The notes beneath the pieces are model-generated. The model worked only from the letters and a program-made list of their open reading frames with translations, searched no databases and was not told where the DNA came from. This document shows, piece by piece, positions 16,781 to 24,062 of a stretch of DNA of 33,027 nt. The stretch comes from JAXGTD01 sp040775095 (lineage in GTDB: Bacteria; Pseudomonadota; Gammaproteobacteria; Chromatiales; Chromatiaceae): positions 1 through 33,027 of the forward strand of contig JAXGTD010000031.1 in assembly GCA_040775095.1 (NCBI GenBank), in the 5' to 3' direction. Numbering within the stretch: the stretch's first letter is position 1; each line of letters begins with the position of its first letter. A program made the position numbers and the translations under genes.

Positions 16781-17137
16781 TCAGTCGTATTCGTCGGCCC
16801 GGCGGGCATCGCCGCGGACCTTGTCGACGGGATAGCGTTGCTCGTTGAGCGCGATCTTCTCATTGGCCGCGGCCACGAGGTCGATGTCGAGACGCTCGGA
16901 GAGACGGATCAGGTAGATCAGGATATCGGCCATCTCGTGCGCCACGGCCCGCTTCTTAACCTCATCCAACCCGGCGCTCTGGGCCTCGCTGAGCCACTGA
17001 AAATGCTCGATCAGCTCGCCCACTTCGCCGGCGAGCGCCATGACCAGATTCTTCGGCGAGTGGAATGGCTCCCAGTCGCGCTCGCGGGCAAAGCGCAGCA
17101 GGCGCTGGTTGAGCTGCTCGATGCTGTCGGTCTGCAT
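16781..17137 (-). CDS. MazG-like nucleotide pyrophosphohydrolase
   Basis: The 118-residue protein belongs to the all-alpha NTP-PPase superfamily. The metal-binding pattern is E38-VG-E41 in ALAGEVGELIEHFQWLS and E68-MA-D71 in AHEMADILIYLIRLSERL. The length and the N-terminal FARERDWEPFHSPKNL stretch resemble the single-domain dCTP pyrophosphatase (RS21-C6/DCTPP1) type, which hydrolyses (d)NTPs to monophosphate and PPi as pool sanitation. The protein is cytoplasmic. A tail KVRGDARRADEYD closes it. The substrate is inferred from resemblance. It lies 58 nt downstream of the unknown gene at 17196-17642 on the same strand. Confidence 0.85.
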   Translation of the reverse strand: MQTDSIEQLNQRLLRFARERDWEPFHSPKNLVMALAGEVGELIEHFQWLSEAQSAGLDEVKKRAVAHEMADILIYLIRLSERLDIDLVAAANEKIALNEQRYPVDKVRGDARRADEYD

Positions 17138-17195
17138 GGCTGGTCTGACGGCCGGTGGGATGCGCGGCAGGGCTCCCGGGCGGGGGATCCGCGGT

Positions 17196-17642
17196 TCAGA
17201 TCTCGAGTAGGTGTGCCATCGTCTTGTAGAAGACGTCGAGCCAGGGCTCTTCCTGCGTGAATGTCATGTAATGCGGGCGCGCGCCCGCCGATTCCCGCGA
17301 GGCGACGAAGCTGATCGAGTCATCCGGGGCCAGGTCGACCTGGAAACGTCGAAAGCCGCCGGGGATGAAGAGTCTGAGGCCACAAGGGTACTCCTCGCCA
17401 CCAATGAGCTCCGCGACCAGCCCGGAGGCACGGTCGTCGCGCTGATGGTAGTCGTTCGGCCAGATCTGTCGCATGACGTCGATCCGGACGAACTGGTTGC
17501 GCACGTCTTTGAAGGCCCGGAACAGGGGGGCCGCAGCCTCGCTCCTTCTGCGCGCCGCGAACTTGCGCTCCTCGGCCTCACTGAGCCTCGAGTCAATCGC
17601 CTGGTTCGCCTCGGCCCTTATTCGCTTCAGCGTCTCATTCAT
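17196..17642 (-). CDS. Hypothetical soluble protein, 148 residues
   Basis: The ATG at 17642 begins MNETLKRIRAEANQAIDSRL, a charged helical start. The frame continues open to 17708, but the extra part is Arg/Pro-rich and looks non-coding. The rest has an amphipathic helix with EAEERKFAARRRSEAAAPLF, a mixed segment RNQFVRIDVMRQIWPNDYHQ and a beta-like C-terminal half (GLRLFIPGGFRRFQVDLAPDD, SISFVASRES, HYMTFTQEEPWLDVFYKTMA). I recognise no family, metal motif, signal peptide or membrane segment. Organised hydrophobic patterning and co-direction with the MazG-like gene support a real gene. Confidence 0.6.
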   Translation of the reverse strand: MNETLKRIRAEANQAIDSRLSEAEERKFAARRRSEAAAPLFRAFKDVRNQFVRIDVMRQIWPNDYHQRDDRASGLVAELIGGEEYPCGLRLFIPGGFRRFQVDLAPDDSISFVASRESAGARPHYMTFTQEEPWLDVFYKTMAHLLEI

Positions 17643-18113
17643 GCTGCGAATCCTGCCCCTGATCGGGAAGCCGGGTGGTTGCCAGCGAGCGGCGCGTCGC
17701 GAACACAAGCTGCCGAACGGATCCGCCCCAATCCATCTGTCTCGTCGCTACGTCGACGCCTCACCGACCGGGCACCCCAGCTCTCACGCGCGGCTGCATC
17801 GTTCCTGGCCCCTGCGGGGCGCCCGTCGTCCCATTCGCGAACGACCCGCCGGCTGGGGCTCGCCTGGTTGAGGCCCGCGCCACTCGGTTTCCGGGCCCGA
17901 TCCACGCGAGAGAACCGGGCTCACCGGACACCCGCGGCGAGGATAGACGCCCTCGCCGACATTAGCGCCTGCGTGGGGTGGCGTCAACACGGCCGCTGGC
18001 CGGGAAGGGGCCCTTTTCGCCCTTGTTCTCCCCGCCCGGACCCGCCGGGACCCTGCACCTGGGCAGCCCCCGCCGGCGGGCGCTGCCGCCGCGCTGGTGC
18101 CGCGACAAGGTCG
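17643..18113. other. Non-coding gap between the hypothetical gene and the diheme cytochrome gene
   Basis: About 470 bp with only short Arg/Pro/Ser-rich chance frames. It should hold the promoter of the 17642 gene and the 3' end of the cytochrome operon. A GC hairpin (GGCAGC/GCTGCC, 18062-18087) may mark that 3' end, but it lacks a T-tract, so I do not call it a terminator. Confidence 0.4.
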
Positions 18114-18698
18114 CTAGTCCTCCCAACGTCCGACGCCGGGGATCAGGACCCGGTGCTCGTTGTATACGCCATCGAGGGCGCCCCGGTGGCAGGCGTCGCA
18201 GTTGCTGAAGCTGCCAACGCCCGGATTGCCGCGGACCAGACGATCGGGGATCTCGTGGTGCTCACGCTGGAAGTAACGGGTCGTGCTGATGCGCGGTAGG
18301 CTGCCGCCGACACCTGGCGCGACGGCAAAGGCCCGCGAGCGCGAACGCTCTGCCCGGTCGGCTGCATTGGCCTCGAGCCAGGCGGCGATCTCAACACGTC
18401 GTCCCTCCGGCAACGAGGCATCGTCGCCGAAGTGGTCCAAGAGGGCATTGGCGGCCATGATCCGCCGCCACGATTGGGCGGGCAGCAGTCCCGGCTGATA
18501 GGCCATGTGGCAGGCAGAGCATTCCTCCTGATAGCCAGGGTTGCGCACCGGCGCAATATCGGCCCGGGGCGCGAACCAGCCGGGGTGATCGTTGCCATCG
18601 TCCTGGTCATCGTCGGCGTCGCTGAACGCGAGGCCGGCCACAGAGAGTGAGAACAGTCCTGCCACCAGGGCAGTGAGCTTGAGCTTGGATGGTCGCAT
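18114..18698 (-). CDS. Periplasmic diheme cytochrome c (DHC family)
   Basis: The 194-residue protein has a signal peptide (residues 1 to about 26, LTALVAGLFSLSVAGLAFS), then an Asp-rich linker. It has two haem-attachment sites, CSACH at 60-64 and CDACH at 167-171. Between them lie WRRIMAANALLDHFGDDASL and VEIAAWLEANAADRAE, typical of the DHC family known from Rhodobacter sphaeroides, where it passes electrons to the SHP haem protein. A GAGGAG ribosome-binding site lies about 9 nt upstream of the ATG. It is the last gene of a b561 - SHP - DHC operon, 54 nt after SHP. The role as electron mediator from the membrane cytochrome b to SHP is inferred from the family and context. Confidence 0.88.
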   Translation of the reverse strand: MRPSKLKLTALVAGLFSLSVAGLAFSDADDDQDDGNDHPGWFAPRADIAPVRNPGYQEECSACHMAYQPGLLPAQSWRRIMAANALLDHFGDDASLPEGRRVEIAAWLEANAADRAERSRSRAFAVAPGVGGSLPRISTTRYFQREHHEIPDRLVRGNPGVGSFSNCDACHRGALDGVYNEHRVLIPGVGRWED

Positions 18699-18752
18699 GT
18701 GTATGTCTCCTCAGGGGGAGGGACCCGGGACCCCGGCGGCCCCGGGGGGTGG

Positions 18753-19109
18753 TTACTGGGCACGGAGGTAGGCGATGAAGTCGGCCTTTTCGGTCGCGCT
18801 GCATGCGCGTCCGAAGGTCCAGCGACAGTTTCGCAGCAGCCATTTCTCGACCTTGTTGGCGTCCTGCAGGCGTCGCGGGTTCACCGATGGGGCCATCGGG
18901 TCGATGGCTTTGCCGGTCTTGACATGGCGGCCCGCCTGGGTGAGATCGCGACCGTGGCAGCTTGCGCAGCTGCGCGCCGGGGAACCGTCCGACTGTGTCT
19001 GCTCGCGGGTCCACGCGGCAGCACCGGCCGCGGCATCGGCCGCGGTCACGGCGGCGGGAAGCGCGGCCATCGCGGTCATGCTCAGGATCAGTAAGGTACG
19101 GAGTGTCAT
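18753..19109 (-). CDS. Sphaeroides haem protein-type monohaem cytochrome c (DUF1924)
   Basis: The 118-residue precursor has a signal peptide ending near residue 23 (MAALPAAVTAADA). The haem site is CASCH at 48-52 followed by GRDL. The conserved C-terminal block NCRWTFGRACSATEKADFIAYL (94-115, listed here in part: NCRWTFGRAC) carries the Asn94 that corresponds to the unusual sixth haem ligand of SHP, and two Cys that form a disulfide in the family. SHP binds O2 and NO in the reduced state when the Asn swings away; its physiological role is unsettled. It sits between cytochrome b561 and DHC, the usual partners. Confidence 0.88.
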   Translation of the reverse strand: MTLRTLLILSMTAMAALPAAVTAADAAAGAAAWTREQTQSDGSPARSCASCHGRDLTQAGRHVKTGKAIDPMAPSVNPRRLQDANKVEKWLLRNCRWTFGRACSATEKADFIAYLRAQ

Positions 19110-19154
19110 TGGTCGTCTTGCTCCATTCGGGGTTGAATCTTGTCGTCGGGGGTT

Positions 19155-19784
19155 TCAGTCCCGTCGCTTGAATCCGGTGAACATCGACGCGACGAGGTTT
19201 TCCCGGTGAGACAGACTCGAGAACAGCACGCCTGCCACGTGGGCGAGGATGAACACCAGGGTCAGGTTGGCGAGCACCTCATGGGTCTCTTCCATCGCCT
19301 CGGCCCAGAACACCGGCAGACCACCCATCAGCGGCGCCAACGGACCGGAGAGCTCCTGCGTGCCGTAGAGCGCCATACCGCTCAGCCCGGTGGCGCTCAC
19401 CAGCACGAGCAGCGCGACCACCATGGCCCCACCAGCGGGGTTGTGACCGAGATAGCGCCTGGCGCGGAATCGCAACGCGTCGCGAAGGTAGGCGAGCACC
19501 TGAGCCGGGCCGCGCACGAAATCACTGAAGCGGGCATGCCGGGTGCCGATGACTCCCCAGAGCAGGCGCACCGCGATCAGGATCAGGACGAGATACCCGG
19601 CCCAGACGTGGACGCCGAGCAGATCGTCCTCCACCAGAAAGGCGGTCGTGAAGGAGGCGACGAGAGACCAGTGGAAGACGCGCACCAGCGGGTCCCAGAC
19701 GCGTACCCGCGCGGTCGGCGGCCGGTCCATCGTCGGGAACATCGCGTCGGGGGCTTTCGGACCGGCTTCAGTTGCGATCGTCAT
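19155..19784 (-). CDS. Cytochrome b561-type membrane protein
   Basis: The 209-residue integral membrane protein has four predicted helices. Visible candidate haem ligands are in RVFHWSLVASF, LLGVHVWAGYLVLILIAV, and near the C-terminus in EETHEVLANLTLVFILAHVA. The start RVRVWDPLVRVFHW is typical of bacterial dihaem cytochromes b of the Ni-hydrogenase/b561 group. It probably takes electrons from quinol and passes them to the periplasmic DHC/SHP pair encoded just downstream (45 nt to SHP). A TAGGAG ribosome-binding site lies about 8 nt before the ATG. It is the first gene of the minus-strand operon and faces the PepSY/two-component operon. Confidence 0.88.
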   Translation of the reverse strand: MTIATEAGPKAPDAMFPTMDRPPTARVRVWDPLVRVFHWSLVASFTTAFLVEDDLLGVHVWAGYLVLILIAVRLLWGVIGTRHARFSDFVRGPAQVLAYLRDALRFRARRYLGHNPAGGAMVVALLVLVSATGLSGMALYGTQELSGPLAPLMGGLPVFWAEAMEETHEVLANLTLVFILAHVAGVLFSSLSHRENLVASMFTGFKRRD

Positions 19785-19887
19785 GGTTGTTGACTCCTAT
19801 ATTGAGGTGACGGGTCGATCGGGCATCGAGGCCTGAGCCCTCGGCACCCGCTGGAGCCCAGACTAGTCCCCGCGCGCTGACCGATCG

Positions 19888-19915
19888 CTGTCGCGGTTTG
19901 TCAGCGAATTGTCAG
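19888..19915. promoter_or_regulatory. Direct repeats resembling an OmpR-family regulator site
   Basis: TTGTCAG occurs at 19898-19904 and again at 19909-19915, an 11-bp period (one helical turn). A weaker copy, CTGTCGC, lies at 19888-19894. Tandem hexamer or heptamer repeats at 11-bp spacing are the typical binding pattern of OmpR/PhoP-type regulators. The site lies between the divergent cytochrome operon (start 19784) and the PepSY - response regulator - kinase operon (start 20031), so one bound regulator could control both. Confidence 0.5.
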
Positions 19916-20030
19916 GCAGACAAGCGGATACTCGTCCCCGCTGCCTGGTGGCGACGGGGCGAGACGCACGAGCGCTCCGCGCGACCCGGCCGGTCGCCTC
20001 GCTTGGCACGCATCCATGGAGCCTCGCTGC

Positions 20031-20366
20031 ATGATCCGGCACAGACACCGCCGCTCGACCATTGCCCTGCTCGCCTTGATGAGCGCGTCCCTGGCCGCCC
20101 CGGCGCTCATGGCAGAGGAGCGCGGCGCCGATCAACACGACCAGGATCGGGCACGCCAGGCGCTGGAGCACAGCGAGGTCCGGCCCATCGCGGACGTGCT
20201 CGCGGCCGTGACAACCAGGGTGCCGGGCGAGGTGGTCGGGGTCGAGCTGGAGCGCGAGCACGGCAACTGGGTCTATGAGATCAAGGTCATCGCGAGCGAC
20301 GGGCGCCTGCTCGAGGTAATGGTCGAGGCCGCCACGGCGCGGGTCATCGATGTGGAGGCCGACTGA
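20031..20366 (+). CDS. PepSY-domain periplasmic protein
   Basis: The 111-residue precursor has a basic start and signal peptide (MIRHRHRRSTIALLALMSAS, cleavage near LMA-EE). One PepSY domain follows (ALEHSEVRPIADVLAAVTTR, VPGEVVGVELEREHGNWVYE, IKVIASDGRLLEVMVEAATA). Such small PepSY proteins are often encoded beside two-component systems and are thought to modulate the sensor or act as a periplasmic inhibitor. The ATG at 20031 has GGAG about 9 nt upstream, so I prefer it to the ATG at 20016. Its TGA overlaps the response-regulator ATG by one base (TGATG), so the two are translationally coupled. Confidence 0.83.
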   Translation: MIRHRHRRSTIALLALMSASLAAPALMAEERGADQHDQDRARQALEHSEVRPIADVLAAVTTRVPGEVVGVELEREHGNWVYEIKVIASDGRLLEVMVEAATARVIDVEAD

Positions 20367-21031
20367 TGCGGGTGCTGCTGGTGGAGGATGACGATCGCGT
20401 CGCCGATGGCGTCATCAACGCACTGCAGGCGTCTGGCTTCGTCGTCGAGCATGTCGGCGACGGCGAAGACGCGTGGTTTCGGGGAGACACCGAGAACTGG
20501 TCTGCGGTGGTCCTGGACCTTGGCCTGCCCGGCATGGACGGGCTCTCGGTGCTGCGGCGCTGGCGCGCGGCCGGACAACGCTTCCCGATCCTGATCCTGA
20601 CCGCCCGTGGAGACTGGAACGAACGCGTTGAGGGTATCGATGCGGGCGCCGACGACTACCTGCCAAAGCCGTTCCGGATGGAAGAGCTGATCGCCCGGCT
20701 GCGGGCACTCGTCAGGCGTGCGGCAGGCCAGGCCTCGGCGGTCTTGACGCACGGACCGGTCAGTCTCGACACCCGCCGTCTGAGCGTGAGCGTCGACGGC
20801 GTTGCGGTGCACCTCTCGCCGCAGGAATACCGGCTGCTGGCCTACCTGATGCAGCACGCCGGGCGGGTCATCTCCCAGATGGAGCTCACCGAGCAGCTCT
20901 ACGCGCAGGACTTCGAGCGCGACTCCAACGCCATCGAGGTGCTGGTCGGACGCGTGCGGCGCAAGCTGGGAACGGACCTGATCCACACCCGCCGGGGCTT
21001 CGGCTATCTGGTCGAGCCGGATGAGCCATGA
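20366..21031 (+). CDS. OmpR/PhoP-family response regulator
   Basis: The 221-residue regulator has a receiver domain with acidic pocket EDDD (residues 7-10), phospho-acceptor Asp51 in VVLDLGLPGMDG, Thr79 in LILTARGDW and Lys101 in YLPKPFR. The C-terminal winged helix shows RLSVSVDGVAVHLSPQEYRL, SNAIEVLVGRVRRKL and RRGFGYLVEP. It resembles PhoP/QseB-type regulators. It is coupled to PepSY upstream and to the kinase downstream by the overlap ATGA (21028-21031). Context suggests that it controls the divergent cytochrome operon and perhaps its own, through the TTGTCAG repeats. Confidence 0.93.
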   Translation: MRVLLVEDDDRVADGVINALQASGFVVEHVGDGEDAWFRGDTENWSAVVLDLGLPGMDGLSVLRRWRAAGQRFPILILTARGDWNERVEGIDAGADDYLPKPFRMEELIARLRALVRRAAGQASAVLTHGPVSLDTRRLSVSVDGVAVHLSPQEYRLLAYLMQHAGRVISQMELTEQLYAQDFERDSNAIEVLVGRVRRKLGTDLIHTRRGFGYLVEPDEP

Positions 21032-22401
21032 CGCGCCGCTCCTTGCGGGTACGGCTGTGGATCGCCGCCGCGCTGTCCATCGGCGTGGCGCTGATCATCG
21101 CCGGCTTCGGTCTGGTCGCGCTCTTCGAACGCCACGTGGAGCGGCGCATTGGCGATGAGCTCACCAGCCGGCTCAATCAGCTCGCCGATGCGTTGGTCGT
21201 CGATGCCAATGGCAATCTTGTCGTCGACCCCGCGCCGTCGGATCCGCGCTTTCGCCAGCCGCTAAGCGGGCTGTACTGGCAGATCGATCGCACGGGCGAC
21301 GGCGCGCAACGCAGGGCGGGGCTGCTGCGCTCGCGCTCGCTGTGGGACGCGGTGATCGCCTTGCAGGCGGACAGCCTGGAGCCCGGGGCGGTCCACACCC
21401 ATCGGCTGCCCGGCCCCGCTGGCCAACGCCTGCTGGTGCGCGAACGCGGCGTGTCGGTGCGCGTGGCCGGCAACACCGTCTCGCTGCGACTCATGGTCGG
21501 CATCGATCGGGCCGAGCTCATCGCCGCACGCCGCGCCTTTGCCACCGACATGCTCCCCTATCTGGCCCTGATCGCGCTGCTGCTGGGGCTGGCAACCCTG
21601 GTCCAGGTGCGCGCCGGGCTGGCACCGCTGGAAAGCGTACGCCGCGGCGTGGGCGCCATTCGCTCCGGTCAGACGCCGCGCCTCAGTGGCGACTACCCCG
21701 ATGAGGTCATGCCGCTGGTTGGCGAGGTCAACGCGCTGCTTGCAGCCCGCGAGCAGGCGGTGGAGCGCGCACGCGCCTGGACCGCGGACCTGGCCCATGG
21801 CCTGAAGACCCCGCTAAGTGCTCTGGCGGCCGATGCCCAACGCCTGCGCGAACAGGGCAACCCGTTGCTGGCCGCCGATCTGGACCAGCTGGCCGAGGGC
21901 ATGCGCCGGCGCGTGGACCGCGAGCTGATCCGTGCGCGCGTTCGCTCCAGCGCCGGGATTCGGGAGGCCCGCGCCGACAGCGTCGAGGCGATTCGACGCC
22001 TGCTGCGCACCCTGCAGAGGACTCCCGAGGGGGGGCGGATCGCCTGGCAGCTCGAGGCCCCGCGCGCGGCCTTCGCCGCACTGATGCCCGACGATCTGCT
22101 CGAATTGCTCGGCAACCTGCTCGAGAACGCGGCCAAGTGGGCACGCAATCGGGTCGTGGTCCAGGTGCACGCGGATGCGCACATCAGGATCCGCATCGCC
22201 GACGACGGCCCGGGCGTGCCCGTCAACGAGCTCCCCCGGCTCGGGGAGCGGGGCCTGCGGCTGGACCAACGCAAAGAGGGCAGCGGCATCGGGCTCGCCA
22301 TCGCCCGCGACGTGGTGGACGCCTACGCCGGCAGGCTGGACTTTGCGAACGCCGCCGAGGGCGGCCTGGAGGTGCAGGTGCGCCTGCCGTTGGCCCCATG
22401 A
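21028..22401 (+). CDS. PhoQ-like sensor histidine kinase
   Basis: The 457-residue membrane kinase has a first helix at about 9-33 and a second at about 176-195, with a periplasmic sensor of about 140 residues (LYWQIDRTGDGAQRRAGLL and surrounding). The H-box is DLAHGLKTPLSAL with His257. The N-box is LLGNLLENAAKWA with Asn366. The G-boxes are DDGPGVP (391-397) and GSGIGLAIARDVV (418 onward). The HGLKTPL form and the lack of a long HAMP linker resemble PhoQ-like kinases. No haem or PAS motif is seen in the sensor, so the stimulus is unknown. It overlaps the response regulator by 4 nt. Confidence 0.92.
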   Translation: MTRRSLRVRLWIAAALSIGVALIIAGFGLVALFERHVERRIGDELTSRLNQLADALVVDANGNLVVDPAPSDPRFRQPLSGLYWQIDRTGDGAQRRAGLLRSRSLWDAVIALQADSLEPGAVHTHRLPGPAGQRLLVRERGVSVRVAGNTVSLRLMVGIDRAELIAARRAFATDMLPYLALIALLLGLATLVQVRAGLAPLESVRRGVGAIRSGQTPRLSGDYPDEVMPLVGEVNALLAAREQAVERARAWTADLAHGLKTPLSALAADAQRLREQGNPLLAADLDQLAEGMRRRVDRELIRARVRSSAGIREARADSVEAIRRLLRTLQRTPEGGRIAWQLEAPRAAFAALMPDDLLELLGNLLENAAKWARNRVVVQVHADAHIRIRIADDGPGVPVNELPRLGERGLRLDQRKEGSGIGLAIARDVVDAYAGRLDFANAAEGGLEVQVRLPLAP

Positions 22402-22455
22402 CATGCCGGCCGCCCCCCTCGCGTCCGGCGTCATACCCGATGCGATGGCCCGTGC

Positions 22456-22926
22456 TCAGATATGCGTGCCGACGTCCACCCGTTCGGCGTCCCGCAACAG
22501 GGATACGAAATGCGTGCCACGCATGCGCAACAGGGTCTCGTGGTCGCCGGACTCGATGTACACCTCCGGCAGACTGAGCAAACGCTGGTCGACCAGCGTT
22601 CTCAAGCCGTAGGCCAGGCCCAGGGGCGGCACGGCGCCGGCGTCGCAGTCCGGAAACAACGCGGCGAGCTCGCGCTCGGTGGCAAGACCCACGTCGTGGC
22701 CGAGGTGATGATGCAGACGGCCCATGTGCACGTGATAGTCCGACGGCACGACCACCATCACGAACTGGTCGTCCTCCTTGGCGATCACCGCCTTGGCCAG
22801 GTGGTTGCCGGGGATATGCGCCTTTTCGGCCGTCTCCATGCTGGAGCCCGAATGCGAATGGGGGACCAGGTCGAAGTCCGCGCCATGCTCCTGGAGATGG
22901 CGCTCGAGCTTTTGCGAGATGGACAT
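22456..22926 (-). CDS. YbaK/EbsC-type aminoacyl-tRNA deacylase
   Basis: The ATG at 22926 follows a strong AGGAGG ribosome-binding site 6 nt upstream, which decides the start; the open frame upstream of it is not coding. The 156-residue protein has the YbaK fold blocks: YDLVPHSHSG-like FDLVPHSHSGSSMETAEKAH, GNHLAKAVIAKEDDQFVMVV, VPSDYHVHMGRL, FPDCDAGAVPPLGLAYGLRT. The Lys in LAKAVI and the GxxPPxG motif are the family's key features. Such proteins clear mischarged tRNAs in trans; this one resembles the group with a C-terminal ESGDHETLLRMRG. The exact substrate is not readable from sequence. It converges with the histidine kinase gene, 54 nt apart. Confidence 0.85.
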   Translation of the reverse strand: MSISQKLERHLQEHGADFDLVPHSHSGSSMETAEKAHIPGNHLAKAVIAKEDDQFVMVVVPSDYHVHMGRLHHHLGHDVGLATERELAALFPDCDAGAVPPLGLAYGLRTLVDQRLLSLPEVYIESGDHETLLRMRGTHFVSLLRDAERVDVGTHI

Positions 22927-23015
22927 GATGACCTCCTCTTGAGTAGACCACCCCACTTGAAGTCTAGTCGCTCCCCGTGCGGTTCGGTCTGCGATCGCGC
23001 ACGAGGTCCGATTCC

Positions 23016-23702
23016 TCAGGTCCGCGTCCTGAACCATCCGGTGAGGCTCAGCCGATCGCGGCTGGCCGGCAGCACCTCGTGCAGAAAGCGGGCGCTGAAG
23101 AAGGTCACCAGTTGGCCTCCCAAGGGGAGGATGCACTCGCCGCGGTGCGGATCCTCTGCATCGGTGTAGAGCATCAGCGCACCGCCGTCGGCATCACGCC
23201 AGTCCTCGTTGAGATAGACGATGCAGCTCAGCACGCGCGACTCAACGCCCTTGAAGCGGTCGAGATGGCGACGATAGCGACTGCCCGGCGGATACAGCGC
23301 GAGATGGCACTCCAGGTCGAACAGCCCCAGGAACAGGACCCGATTGATCGCCAGACGCAGATCCTCCAGCCGCGCCAGGTAGCACGCCTGCGCCGCGCTG
23401 CAGGCGTGCGCGTCGATCCAGCGCACCTGGTCCGTGCGGATCTCCGGGCGGATCTGCAGAGCCGCACCGCGCCCGACCCCGGCCGGCCGGAACCCGCCGG
23501 CGTCGGCCAGCTGCCGGGCACCCGAACGCAGTTCCGCGACAAGGGGCGGGGAGAGAAAGTCGGGGGTCACGCACCAGCCGCTGGTTGCCAGCTGCAGGGC
23601 GATCCGCTCGTCGTTCGCGCTGTCGGATCGGATCGCGATCACGCCTTGCGGGTCCGGGGTAACGCCTGTTGCCCCCCCGAGTGTCGACAGATCCGGATTC
23701 AT
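23016..23702 (-). CDS. 2OG-Fe(II) oxygenase, prolyl 4-hydroxylase-like
   Basis: The 228-residue protein has the iron triad His146-x-Asp148 in YRRHLDRFKG and His208 in FSARFLHEVLPAS, with Arg217 near RLSLTGWF for 2-oxoglutarate. The blocks YPPGSRYRRHLDRF, CIVYLNEDWRDADGGAL and FFSARFLHEVLP are close in pattern to the Pseudomonas prolyl hydroxylase (PPHD) that modifies EF-Tu, and to eukaryotic PHD enzymes. So a protein target is more likely than a small molecule. The gene overlaps the Rieske gene by 4 nt (ATGA), which makes a common electron or oxygen-related function conceivable, though 2OG oxygenases normally need no reductase. Confidence 0.85.
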   Translation of the reverse strand: MNPDLSTLGGATGVTPDPQGVIAIRSDSANDERIALQLATSGWCVTPDFLSPPLVAELRSGARQLADAGGFRPAGVGRGAALQIRPEIRTDQVRWIDAHACSAAQACYLARLEDLRLAINRVLFLGLFDLECHLALYPPGSRYRRHLDRFKGVESRVLSCIVYLNEDWRDADGGALMLYTDAEDPHRGECILPLGGQLVTFFSARFLHEVLPASRDRLSLTGWFRTRT

Positions 23703-24049
23703 ATTTCATCCCCATCGCAATGCGGCCCGGCCAGCCAGACCGCGCCATGGATCAGCTTCACCGCGATGGGCTGCAGGCAGGCCCCAACGCAGGGCCCGTG
23801 GACACACTCGCCGGTGTCGATGAGGAACAATGCGCCGTGCAGCGCGCACTGGATCAGCCCACCGTCGACGTCGAGAAATCCATCGGGCGACCAGGCCAGC
23901 GGCGCGCCGGTGTGTGGACAGCTGTCGCGGTAGGCGCGCACCGCATCACCGCGGCGCACGATGAACCCCTCGAGGCCATCGGCGCTGAAACCGAGCGATC
24001 CCGGATCGGCGATGTCCGTCATCGCGGCGAGTCGGATCGGGCTTGTCAT
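23699..24049 (-). CDS. Small Rieske [2Fe-2S] protein
   Basis: From the ATG at 24049 the protein has 116 residues. The Rieske ligands are Cys44 and His46 in DSCPHTGAPL and Cys68 and His71 in QCALHGALF. The spacing fits a soluble ferredoxin-like Rieske protein (as in oxygenase or nitrite-reductase small subunits) rather than the bc1 subunit, as there is no membrane anchor. Three further Cys (82, 87, 91) follow in ECVHGPCVGAC. The frame is open from 24088, but that start would overlap the kinase gene and adds no conserved sequence. It starts 14 nt after the kinase stop and overlaps the oxygenase by 4 nt. The redox partner is unknown. Confidence 0.87.
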   Translation of the reverse strand: MTSPIRLAAMTDIADPGSLGFSADGLEGFIVRRGDAVRAYRDSCPHTGAPLAWSPDGFLDVDGGLIQCALHGALFLIDTGECVHGPCVGACLQPIAVKLIHGAVWLAGPHCDGDEI

Positions 24050-24062
24050 CCGGGGCGCACCA

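Noticed and set aside
18061..18087. GC hairpin downstream of the diheme cytochrome gene as terminator
   Set aside because: No T-rich tract follows on the minus strand, and GC-rich hairpins are common by chance here.
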